A DNA stretch of 10,757 nucleotides from Planctomycetaceae bacterium. Its GTDB lineage: Bacteria; Planctomycetota; Planctomycetia; Pirellulales; Pirellulaceae. Within the stretch, counting starts at the first letter, position 1. Every line of letters begins with the position of its first letter. Made by a program: the position numbers and the translations under genes. Location of the stretch: NCBI GenBank assembly GCA_002685655.1, contig NYXM01000201.1, forward strand, positions 1-10,757. Direction: 5' to 3'. This document shows, piece after piece, positions 1-6,519 of the stretch. The notes under the pieces are model-generated. The model ran no database searches. It was not told the origin of the DNA and saw only the letters and a list, made by a program, of their open reading frames with translations.

Positions 1-187
1 AAGCTTGCATAGGACTACGGATGCCGCGCCACAGAGTGCACGGGCACCATTTGGCAACTCCGTGGAACAACGCAACAACATGATCAAAGAGCTGCGTGAG
101 ATCAAAGCCCTGCTGCAAGAGCAAAACGCTCTTCTACGGGACGAAGAAGACGACAGAGGACCCAATGTTAAGAAACGGCGAAAATAG
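1..187 (+). CDS. C-terminal end of an unidentified upstream protein (5' partial)
   Basis: The frame is open from the left edge (first full codon at base 2) to a TAG at 185-187, so this is probably the tail of a gene that begins outside the window. A TTG at base 5 and an ATG at base 80 are possible internal starts, but neither has a convincing ribosome binding site. The visible ~60 residues have a disordered N-terminal part, then a helix with heptad-like leucines (about residues 26-44, core KELREIKALLQEQNALL) and a charged end finishing KKRRK. The end overlaps the next gene's chosen start by 23 bases, which suggests translational coupling in one operon. I do not recognise the family. It could be the end of another pilus or secretion component, or a small standalone coiled-coil protein. 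Confidence 0.45.
   Translation, partial: SLHRTTDAAPQSARAPFGNSVEQRNNMIKELREIKALLQEQNALLRDEEDDRGPNVKKRRK
155..160 (+). promoter_or_regulatory. Shine-Dalgarno site for the pseudopilin gene
   Basis: AGAGGA lies four bases before the ATG at 165. It supports that start over the upstream GTG at 96, which would add 23 residues unlike a prepilin leader. Confidence 0.6.
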
Positions 188-833
188 GGCCCGCCCTTGC
201 CACCCCACAATCGTGACGGGTGGGTTTTCGCTGATTGAACTCTTGATTGTGTTGGCTGTGCTGGGAATTGTGACCGGCGCGGTATTGACGCATCTGCAAT
301 CCACGGTCAATGACCAGTTGGATACCGCCGCTCAGGTGGTGGCGAGCGATCTTTACTACATCCGAAATCTCTCGGTTTCGAACAACAGCAGCTATCGCGT
401 CACGTTCGTGCCGGGCACATCACGGTACTACTTCGAGCATTCTGGTGCCAACGCGACGCTCGACATCCTACCTCCTTCGCTGCACGGCGTGATCTCGGAT
501 TCGCCCACGCGACAAAGCACGGATATCAACTTGGTCTCACTGAACGCGACCTCGTTGGAAGTGGCCGCGGTTTACGTGCTGACACCAACTCCGACGGATA
601 CAACCGATCTCGAATTCGGTCCGCTTGGCGAAACCACGCGCAGTGAAGAAACCACCATCTGGCTGGCTGCCGGTTTGGGCAGTGCGCGGCGCTATGTTCC
701 GCTCACGGTTAATCCAGTGACTGGGAATACGAAGATCGGCGAACAGACGACCAGCCTACCATTGGGAGAGGCTTGGGCAGAAGGCGCGGAACTTGAACTA
801 TCGCCTGGCTTCGAACCTGGACCCTCCCCTTAA
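165..833 (+). CDS. GspH/FimT-like type II secretion / type IV pilus minor pseudopilin
   Basis: This 222-residue protein has a class III (prepilin) signal. A 20-residue leader ending in Gly-Gly is followed by FSLIELLIVLAVLGIV, with the prepilin peptidase cut expected between G20 and F21 and the conserved Glu at mature position 5 (E25). The hydrophobic helix (about 21-44) anchors the protein in the inner membrane before it is added to the pseudopilus. The rest resembles the GspH/FimT fold: an amphipathic helix with LDTAAQVVASDLYYIRNLSV, then beta-rich sequence ending with an F-G-x-x-G-like stretch (EFGPLGETT) and a V-NPVTGNTKIG strand typical of the family's C-terminal half. The ATG at 165 has a good ribosome binding site. 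A longer form from GTG 96 is possible but unlikely. The gene leads the PilM-PilN-PilO-secretin operon, 17 bases before pilM. The pseudopilin call is firm; the GspH/FimT subfamily is less certain. Confidence 0.85.
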   Translation: MLRNGENRARPCHPTIVTGGFSLIELLIVLAVLGIVTGAVLTHLQSTVNDQLDTAAQVVASDLYYIRNLSVSNNSSYRVTFVPGTSRYYFEHSGANATLDILPPSLHGVISDSPTRQSTDINLVSLNATSLEVAAVYVLTPTPTDTTDLEFGPLGETTRSEETTIWLAAGLGSARRYVPLTVNPVTGNTKIGEQTTSLPLGEAWAEGAELELSPGFEPGPSP

Positions 834-850
834 TCGGGAATTGACTGCCG

Positions 851-1930
851 ATGATTGCTTCATTGACCAGGAAACGCCACAGCCCTATCGGTGTCGATAT
901 CGGCAGGCGCTCCGTAAAACTCGTACAGCTCAGCGCCGACCATTCCAGTCTTGTGGACGCCGTGCGTTGTGAGCTTCCGGCCACTGGTTCCACGGCGAGT
1001 CAAGAATCATCCGACGGTGAATCTCCGTCCGACGATCATCTCTTTATTGCCACTTTGCAGCAAGCTCGCGAGGGACGCAACTTTCGTGGCCGCGACGCGG
1101 TGATCTGCCTGAACGACCGCCAACTGTTCTTGCAGAACATTCGTGTTCCAAAGCAAGACGATGATGCCCTCTTCCGTTCAGTGCAGCAGGAAGCCGCGGG
1201 GCGGATCCCGTTTCCAGTCGCGGATACCGACATCCGTTATCTGGAAGCCGCGGATATTCGTCATGGAGATGCGGTCATGCGGGAGATCATTCTCGTCGCC
1301 TGCCATCGGCCAGTGCTGGATCGCACGCTCGCTATCGTCTCCAATGCTGGACTGAGGCCAATCGCAGTCGATATCGAGCCTGCCGCGCTGCTGAGATCGT
1401 TCTCGTCGCAGTTCCGTCGCGCACAGGACATGCAAGACCGTTCATTGCTGGTTCACATTGGGCAAGCGTCGACGGCGGTTGTGATCGCCGAGGGCGATAG
1501 CGCATTGTTCATCAAGTACATCGACTTCGGTGGCCAACATTTGGACCAATCGGTGGCACGCAGTCTGAAAATGCAACTCGCCGAAGCAAGCGCGCTGCGA
1601 CGTTACAATGGCGACCGAAGAACAGATCGCCAAGATCCTGAGATCGCACGCAGCGTAACGCGGGCAATTCGACCTGAATTGGATCGCCTGGTTGCAGAAC
1701 TCTCAAAGTGCATTCGCTATCACAGCGTCACGTTTCGTGGTCAACCTCTCGCCAGGCTTGTCTTGAGCGGGGGCGAGGCAGCCGAAGAGCTGCTGGAAGC
1801 ACTGTCCAAGCGACTAGGATTCAAATGTGAACTGAGTGACCCGTTTCGCGTCTACCCGACTCCTTTGGACTGCGGTCGTCATGGGCAGTGGGACGTGGCG
1901 ACAGGACTGGCTCTGCGGGCCATCAAATAA
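851..1930 (+). CDS. pilM: PilM-like actin-fold ATPase of the pilus/secretion assembly platform
   Basis: This 359-residue cytoplasmic protein belongs to the ASKHA/actin-like PilM family (equivalent to the cytoplasmic part of GspL). Phosphate-1 motif: GVDIGRRSVKLVQL at 14-27. PilM-typical segment: EAAGRIPFPVADTDIRY at 114-130. VDIEPAALLRSF lies at 173-184. The phosphate-2 region is LLVHIGQASTAVVIAEGD at 199-216, followed by the FGGQHLDQSVA helix. The adenosine motif is LVLSGGEA at 303-310, and the end is TGLALRAIK. Length fits the family (about 350). PilM binds ATP and docks on the short N-terminal cytoplasmic peptide of PilN, which is encoded next. The ATG at 851 has GGGAA ten bases upstream. 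Residues about 44-64 (Ser/Glu/Asp-rich) form a small insertion in the first subdomain. The gene lies 17 bases after the pseudopilin and 27 before pilN, so the genes are very likely co-transcribed. Confidence 0.9.
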   Translation: MIASLTRKRHSPIGVDIGRRSVKLVQLSADHSSLVDAVRCELPATGSTASQESSDGESPSDDHLFIATLQQAREGRNFRGRDAVICLNDRQLFLQNIRVPKQDDDALFRSVQQEAAGRIPFPVADTDIRYLEAADIRHGDAVMREIILVACHRPVLDRTLAIVSNAGLRPIAVDIEPAALLRSFSSQFRRAQDMQDRSLLVHIGQASTAVVIAEGDSALFIKYIDFGGQHLDQSVARSLKMQLAEASALRRYNGDRRTDRQDPEIARSVTRAIRPELDRLVAELSKCIRYHSVTFRGQPLARLVLSGGEAAEELLEALSKRLGFKCELSDPFRVYPTPLDCGRHGQWDVATGLALRAIK

Positions 1931-1957
1931 CACAACTTCGTTTTCAGCTGACGTACC

Positions 1958-2698
1958 ATGAAAGAACTCGATTTCCTGCCGGCAGAGTATCGCGAGAAAA
2001 ACGCGATCCACAAGGCGCGGCTCTGTCAGATCACAGTGGCCTTCTCCTTTGGGACGATCGTTACCTTAGCGGCTTGCTTTCAGTTTGCGCTCTATCAATC
2101 TGCCAAGCAGGAGTTGGCTTTGGTCTCCGCACAACATGACGATGCCATCGCCAAGACCACACAGTTAGCAGCGCTCCGATCGGAAGTCGACCAGAATCGT
2201 CAATTCGCCAAACTTTACACTTACTTGAAATACCCCTGGCCCAGAACTCAGATGCTGGCCAAAATCGCCAAGGATCTGCCGCCACAAGTTACACTTCGCG
2301 AACTGACGATTGTCAAAGAAACAAGTACAGCGAGTCCACGCAGTGCTGTGACTCCCCCGGGGATCAAAAGTCAACCGGCCGCGGGCGACACTCCCGCCAA
2401 GGCGGATCTCGATTTGCTCCGTAGCCAACAAGATCGAAGTCGAGCGGAAATCCAGATTTCTGGCACGACAACCGATTCAGGAGCGTTGCATTTATTCGTC
2501 ATGGCCCTCAACGGCACTCCGCTCTTCGAATCTGCCAAACTGCATTCGATGGAAGCCGTGACGGGCAGCAAGCAGCCCCAATCCAACTTCTTCATTCGTC
2601 TCACCGTGCGGCCAGGGTACGGTCAACCGGGCGGTCCGCAAGCGCCACCAGCAATCGCGGCGGAAGCAAGCTCTAAACGGAGCTATGATCGCTCATGA
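1958..2698 (+). CDS. pilN: PilN-like inner-membrane assembly protein
   Basis: A 246-residue bitopic protein. The N-terminus MKELDFLPAEYREK is the counterpart of the PilN 'INLLPWR'-type peptide that inserts into PilM. One membrane segment follows (about 22-46). A periplasmic coiled-coil region (about 48-85) leads to a ferredoxin-like fold: LPPQVTLRELTIVKE at 107-121, then RAEIQISGTTTDSGALHLFVMALN at 162-185, and FFIRLTVRPG at 211-220. Between the first two strands sits a Pro/Ala/Ser-rich insertion of about 40 residues (121-160), and the C-terminus is a low-complexity tail rich in Gly, Pro and Ala. Both make it somewhat longer than many PilN proteins. The role is to form a heterodimer with PilO that links PilM in the cytoplasm to the periplasmic connector. 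The stop overlaps the pilO start in an ATGA junction. No strong ribosome binding site is seen before the ATG at 1958. Confidence 0.85.
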   Translation: MKELDFLPAEYREKNAIHKARLCQITVAFSFGTIVTLAACFQFALYQSAKQELALVSAQHDDAIAKTTQLAALRSEVDQNRQFAKLYTYLKYPWPRTQMLAKIAKDLPPQVTLRELTIVKETSTASPRSAVTPPGIKSQPAAGDTPAKADLDLLRSQQDRSRAEIQISGTTTDSGALHLFVMALNGTPLFESAKLHSMEAVTGSKQPQSNFFIRLTVRPGYGQPGGPQAPPAIAAEASSKRSYDRS

Positions 2699-3246
2699 AG
2701 AAAACAACGCCAAAAGCACGCAGTTTCGTTCTGACGGTTTCCATTGGAGGCTTGGTATTGCTCTACGCGTTTTTCGTTTTCTTGCCGACCAGCAGGTCCA
2801 TCGCCAAAACGCGTTCAGCACTCAACGAAAAGCGGCAGTTCATCGTAGCAACGCAACAAGACTACACTCAAATTGGCGCGATTCAGAAAGACTTGAAGAA
2901 CACCAAAGACTGGGTCGCCGCCTGGAAACACAGTTCTCCGAAACGAAACAACTTGGGTGGCTTCTTCCGGGACGTCGCCGAAATCAGTCGCGAATCCGGC
3001 ACTCAAGTCAAACGGATTACGCCAGATGAGTTTGAAGAGTTGAGGTCTCTTTCACGGCATCCAGTCCGGTTAGACACTGCTGGCCGGTTCAATGAGATCT
3101 TCGCGTTCGTTCAAGCCCTGGAACAGATGCCATTCACGGTCTGGATCGATCGCCTCCAGCTGCAGTCATCCAGTGAAGCTAGCGAAGAATTGACCTGTGA
3201 GCTAAGCCTCACAGTTTTTACCGATAATCAGGATATTTCTGATTAG
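2695..3246 (+). CDS. pilO: PilO-like inner-membrane assembly protein
   Basis: A 183-residue bitopic protein starting inside the pilN stop (ATGA, 2695-2698), a sign of translational coupling and matched stoichiometry. It has a short basic cytoplasmic end, one membrane segment (about 10-30), a periplasmic helix likely to form a coiled coil (about 34-80), and a ferredoxin-like domain (about 88-178). That domain contains FFRDVAEISRESGTQVKRI, a central helix FNEIFAFVQALEQMPFTVWIDRLQL and the final strand LTCELSLTVFTDN. This matches the PilO/GspM architecture. PilO pairs with PilN in the inner-membrane platform. The fold is conserved more than the sequence in this family, so the call rests on topology, the VQALEQMPF helix-strand signature and gene order. 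Confidence 0.85.
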   Translation: MKKTTPKARSFVLTVSIGGLVLLYAFFVFLPTSRSIAKTRSALNEKRQFIVATQQDYTQIGAIQKDLKNTKDWVAAWKHSSPKRNNLGGFFRDVAEISRESGTQVKRITPDEFEELRSLSRHPVRLDTAGRFNEIFAFVQALEQMPFTVWIDRLQLQSSSEASEELTCELSLTVFTDNQDISD

Positions 3247-3324
3247 GACGAACAAGCAATCAACCGATATCTAGAGGAGCCGTAGCAGTTCGCAACCACG
3301 TTGCGCAACCGAACGGGAAGACTA

Positions 3325-3750
3325 GTGAATTTAGGTCAACTCAAAAGGAAAGTCGGTCGGGAATTCAGAAAGAGCCCTGCAAAGACGGTCGTATTGATTG
3401 CGCTTTGCCCCGTGGCACTCTATTTCGTGGTGCCGCTGTTCTTGCGAGGAAAACCCAAGATTGACGAAGCACAGCGGGTCAAAGTGATTGCACCAAACTT
3501 CAGTTCGTCCACGATTCCTACAGCGAGCATCGTGCCGGTGTCACCGGTCAGTCTGGGCCCGAATTGGGAACAACTGATCGGTTGGATTGATGCCGACTTG
3601 CGAAGAAAGTCAGGGACCATCGCAGCGGAGCAAAGAAGCCCATTTCAGGCACCACCAGTTGACACGGCAGTCAATGACGCCCCCCTGAAGAACCGGTCGA
3701 CACGCCTGCCTTCACACAAGAGACGTTCGATGCCATGGGACTCAAGCTGA
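3325..3750 (+). CDS. GspC/PilP-like inner-membrane connector, N-terminal part (split by frameshift)
   Basis: From GTG 3325 this gives 141 residues. A basic cytoplasmic end (QLKRKVGREFRKSPAK) precedes one membrane segment at about 21-40 (TVVLIALCPVALYFVVPLFL), then a periplasmic linker. I chose GTG 3325 because GGGAAG lies just upstream. A TTG at 3301 would add eight residues, and the better AGAGGAG at 3273-3279 is too far from either. The bitopic anchor resembles GspC rather than the lipoprotein PilP of Pseudomonas. The last ~21 residues (after 3684) turn basic and unlike a linker. Another frame of the same bases reads PPEEPVDTPAFTQETFDA directly into the homology-region domain of the next entry. 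The authentic product is therefore probably one protein of about 227 residues covering 3325-4007, interrupted at the six-C run 3680-3685. The 54-base gap before it holds no gene. Confidence 0.7.
   Translation: MNLGQLKRKVGREFRKSPAKTVVLIALCPVALYFVVPLFLRGKPKIDEAQRVKVIAPNFSSSTIPTASIVPVSPVSLGPNWEQLIGWIDADLRRKSGTIAAEQRSPFQAPPVDTAVNDAPLKNRSTRLPSHKRRSMPWDSS
3680..3685 (+). other. Probable frameshift site (run of six C)
   Basis: Frame 1 reads gac gcc ccc ctg here. With one extra C, or a -1 slip, it reads gac gcc ccc cct gaa gaa and passes into the homology-region domain frame. That second frame is closed just upstream by a TGA at 3675-3677 and the first frame ends at 3748-3750, so the switch must occur between about 3678 and 3748. 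The C run lies at the start of that interval. It is not a classic X XXY YYZ slippery heptamer, so a missing base by mutation or sequencing error is more likely than recoding. Confidence 0.7.
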
Positions 3751-4007
3751 CGGGCACTTTAGTGGGACGCCATTCTCGCTCGGCGACGATCAGTAGAAAA
3801 CGATATGCTGAAGGAGCGACGGTGACGGCCACGCCGAACGAACGCCGTGCCCCCGCCGGCGAGCACGCATTGGTACTGAAACAGGTTGGTCCGCGCCATG
3901 CGATTCTCGAGATTGACGGTGTGCAGTTTCGTCTCGAACTTGATCCGGCTCAAGCGCCGGGCAACGGCATCACGGTTGTACGCAGACAGAGCAGTTTGTC
4001 CAACTGA
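3735..4007 (+). CDS. GspC/PilP-like homology-region domain, C-terminal part of the split connector
   Basis: This is a 90-residue segment if counted from the internal ATG at 3735, or about 107 residues if read from 3684 after the frameshift. It matches the GspC homology region / PilP beta-domain. It opens with LKLTGTLVGRHSRSATISRK, the usual 'lkLtGtvvg...AlI' start, continues with YAEGATV, and ends with the strand pairs LVLKQVGPRHAILEIDGVQFRLEL. In the family this periplasmic domain contacts the N0 domain of the secretin, which is the next gene. There is no signal peptide or membrane segment and no ribosome binding site before ATG 3735, so as a separate gene it would make a stranded cytoplasmic domain. 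I read it as the 3' exon-like half of the preceding gene. The 65 bases to the secretin start hold nothing recognisable except the secretin's own GGAAGA. Confidence 0.75.
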   Translation: MGLKLTGTLVGRHSRSATISRKRYAEGATVTATPNERRAPAGEHALVLKQVGPRHAILEIDGVQFRLELDPAQAPGNGITVVRRQSSLSN

Positions 4008-4072
4008 TCATCGACTACCTGACAAGTCACAATTGGCGCAAGGCACCACATTCACACAGGTCACGGAAGACC

Positions 4073-6445
4073 ATGGGAAACCTAATAAAAGTTGCCGGCC
4101 TGGGGTTGTTTGCTGCGATCGGAATCGCATCTGCGGTTGCCGTCGCCACCCATTTTCGACCCTCCACTTACACTTCCAAACTGACGCGGGCCGACCTCTT
4201 CGGTGACACACCGAGCCGAGAAGATGCAGTGTCTGTGGCGTTGCAACCTATCTTGCTGCAGGCGGACCAAACGTCATCCCAACAGACGGTCACTTCGCCC
4301 GCCTCGCTTCAACCCGACAACCGGCCAGCCGCGCAAGCTGACACGGACACCGTCGGTACCGAAGTTCCCACATCTTCATGGCGACCAGTTTCAAAGACCG
4401 CGGCCCCGCCAACGGAACCATCGACACGGCCCGTGACGGCACCCTCGCTCATGTCGCCTGTCGAGCCAACCTCTGATCGGTCCAACTCCGAGACTTCACT
4501 CGCAAAGACCGGTTTGCAGGATGGCGACCGCACGGGCTGGGATCAGTCGCTGGCCCAGTCGATCAACTCACTCGTGGCAGGTTATCAGCCACTGATAATG
4601 GCCCAATTTGATCGCTTTGGTGATGCGCTCCATAAGATTGAACAGACTCAGGAAGAGACCGCGCAGATAGTGACGAAACTCCAGGGCGATCAAAACCGAC
4701 AGCCAGCACTGGCCGAAGATTTTGCCCCTCCGCCACCGGTGACGACGTCTGCCGCGCTGGACGTCTCAATGAACGACAACAAGTGGACGTTGTTATTCGA
4801 GGATGCGGATATCAAGGAGGTTCTCAACTTGATTGGTACCGAAGCCGGCCTGAACATTCTCATGAGCGAAAGTGTAAGCGGGTTGGTTTCCGCCACGCTA
4901 ACCGATGTGGAGATCCAAACGGCTTTGGATGCGGTCCTGAAATCCAGAGGCCTCGTTTCACGTCGTGAGGGGAACATCGTTTACGTTGGGACCCATGAAG
5001 AACTACATTTTGTGGAACATGGCGGGGACGTCATTTCGACCCGCGTCTATCGCCTCAACTACATCACGGCGCTGGACATGCAATCGTTGATCACGCCGAT
5101 GCTCAGCCAGAGTTCAGGACAGGTCACGGTGTCCACGGCCTCGGAAGTGGGGATTGCTCCGGATTCTGCGAGTGCTGGCGGCGACAGCTTTAGCGGCGAA
5201 GAAGTCGTGATGGTTCGCGACTTCGACGGGATCCTCGCACAGATCGATGAACTGGTCGCCGAAGTTGATCGGATGCCACGCCAAGTCTCTATCGAGGCGA
5301 TGATTCTGAACGTTGCGCTGAATGACAAGAGTGAACTAGGCGTCGACTTCGAACTGCTGCGGCAGAAGGACACGCTACGTATCACGTCGGGCACTCCTCT
5401 GATTGACCTGGCAACCGCACCATTTACTGACGGGCTCAAAATTGGCTTTCTCGACTCCAGTGTCTTCATGTTCTTGAATGCCCTGGAGACGATCGGCGAC
5501 ACGAATGTGGTGGCTTCCCCCAGGATCATGTGCTTGAACAAACAGCGTGCCGAAATCTTGATCGGTGCCGAGTTAGGCTACATTAGTACGACCATCACAG
5601 AGACCGCAGCCACACAATCAGTGGAATTCCTGGAGGTGGGAACGCAGTTGAGTATCCGGCCATTCATATCCAGCGAAGGCATGATCCGCATGGAAGTTCA
5701 TCCGGAAGTTTCCACCGGATCAGTGACCGTCGAAGGCGGATTTACGCTACCTGACAAAGAAGTAACCCAGATTACGACAAATATCATGTGCCCCGATGGT
5801 GCGACGGTGGTGATCGGTGGACTCATTCGGGAAGATCTCGTCACCACGTCCTCGCAGATTCCGGTGTTGGGGAACCTCCCATGGATAGGACCCGCATTCC
5901 GTCAGCGGAGTGAAAAGATCGACCGCAGCGAGATCATCGTCCTGATAACACCGCGGATCATTCAAGAGGCGGATTTATGGTGTGAGGGTCAGGCGTCTTC
6001 GAGTCAATTCAAGGATCGGCGAGACGTCTACCTGGAAAAGATGAATCCGCTGGGCAAGCGTCACTTTGCCCAGCGCTACCTACGAAAGGCCACGGCCGCT
6101 TGGGCCGCTGGTGATGCAGACATGGCGCTGCGTTACTGCAATCTGGCGATTCACTTTGATCCCCTTCAGAGCGAAGCCATTGCGCTGCGTGGCGAAGTGC
6201 TGTCAGCGGCACCGGATCTGGAGATCAGCGTGCATGATCATCTGCGTCGGGGCATTGATCCTGGACATCTGCCACATCTCGACTATTCGAGGCGAGGGTT
6301 TCCCTGGCGTATGCCCGAGCATGAGCCCCACATGATGGACTCAGTGTTAGAGGAGGTGGACGCCGAGACGGGCGAAAACAGTCCGCCACCCGTCCACACG
6401 ATCGAAATCGACCTGCCCTCAACCACTAACGCGAGCCGGCAATAG
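4073..6445 (+). CDS. PilQ/GspD-family outer-membrane secretin with TPR-like C-terminal extension
   Basis: A 790-residue protein forming the outer-membrane gate. Hydrophobic export segment: about 4-27, with GIASAVAVA as possible cleavage region. Residues about 60-232 are a Pro/Thr/Ser/Gln-rich spacer with a helical stretch at 174-207. An STN/N0-like domain lies at about 237-306 (LLFEDADIKEVLNLIGTEAG, then NIVYVGT). A Secretin_N domain follows at about 322-402 (STRVYRLNYITALDMQSLI; EVDRMPRQV), with a Ser/Gly-rich loop near 362-376. The secretin core is at about 405-630: VVASPRIMCLNKQRAEI at 479-495, GGLIREDLVTTSSQIPVLG at 582-600, NLPWIGPAFR at 601-610 and IIVLITPRII at 621-630. The last 160 residues are extra. 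They contain a TPR-like helix pair (about 664-710; AAWAAGDADMALRYCNLAIHFDP) and a His/Pro/acidic tail. No AMIN domain is seen, and there are fewer N-domains than in classical GspD. GGAAGA precedes the ATG. Confidence 0.92.
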   Translation: MGNLIKVAGLGLFAAIGIASAVAVATHFRPSTYTSKLTRADLFGDTPSREDAVSVALQPILLQADQTSSQQTVTSPASLQPDNRPAAQADTDTVGTEVPTSSWRPVSKTAAPPTEPSTRPVTAPSLMSPVEPTSDRSNSETSLAKTGLQDGDRTGWDQSLAQSINSLVAGYQPLIMAQFDRFGDALHKIEQTQEETAQIVTKLQGDQNRQPALAEDFAPPPPVTTSAALDVSMNDNKWTLLFEDADIKEVLNLIGTEAGLNILMSESVSGLVSATLTDVEIQTALDAVLKSRGLVSRREGNIVYVGTHEELHFVEHGGDVISTRVYRLNYITALDMQSLITPMLSQSSGQVTVSTASEVGIAPDSASAGGDSFSGEEVVMVRDFDGILAQIDELVAEVDRMPRQVSIEAMILNVALNDKSELGVDFELLRQKDTLRITSGTPLIDLATAPFTDGLKIGFLDSSVFMFLNALETIGDTNVVASPRIMCLNKQRAEILIGAELGYISTTITETAATQSVEFLEVGTQLSIRPFISSEGMIRMEVHPEVSTGSVTVEGGFTLPDKEVTQITTNIMCPDGATVVIGGLIREDLVTTSSQIPVLGNLPWIGPAFRQRSEKIDRSEIIVLITPRIIQEADLWCEGQASSSQFKDRRDVYLEKMNPLGKRHFAQRYLRKATAAWAAGDADMALRYCNLAIHFDPLQSEAIALRGEVLSAAPDLEISVHDHLRRGIDPGHLPHLDYSRRGFPWRMPEHEPHMMDSVLEEVDAETGENSPPPVHTIEIDLPSTTNASRQ

Positions 6446-6446
6446 A

Positions 6447-6475
6447 GAGATCACCATACGGAATCTGATGGTCTC
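6447..6475. terminator. Weak hairpin after the secretin gene
   Basis: ACCAT (6453-6457) pairs with ATGGT (6468-6472), extended by GAG (6447-6449) with CTC (6473-6475) across a three-base bulge, with a ten-base loop. It starts two bases after the secretin stop but has no T-run, so a terminator role is only possible. Confidence 0.2.
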
Positions 6476-6486
6476 AATCTACCTGC

Positions 6487-6511
6487 CGAAGCGCCACTGC
6501 CGTCGCCTTCG
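6487..6511. terminator. GC-rich imperfect hairpin in the convergent gap
   Basis: CGAAG (6487-6491) pairs with CTTCG (6507-6511), extended by CG with CG across a one-base bulge, with a loop of about ten bases. It lies between two convergent operons, nine bases past the stop of the - strand response regulator. That position suits a bidirectional terminator, but no T-run follows on either side. Confidence 0.25.
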
Positions 6512-6519
6512 TCGAACCC

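Noticed and set aside
96..164. Longer pseudopilin start at GTG 96
   Set aside because: The extra 23 residues would precede an already normal 20-residue prepilin leader, and ATG 165 has its own AGAGGA.
3675..3690. Programmed -1 ribosomal frameshifting at the C run
   Set aside because: The bases do not form a standard X XXY YYZ slippery heptamer in the zero frame and I see no obvious downstream pseudoknot. A lost base is the simpler reading, though slippage is not excluded.
3886..4206. 106-residue + strand open frame bridging the gap between the connector and the secretin
   Set aside because: It overlaps both the homology-region domain and the secretin export segment in another frame, and its Arg/Cys/His-rich product has no motif.
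5059..5541. 160-residue open frame on the - strand inside the secretin gene
   Set aside because: Antisense to the Secretin_N and core domains, Ser/Ile-rich with no recognisable motif. The sense frame has clear family signatures over the whole interval.
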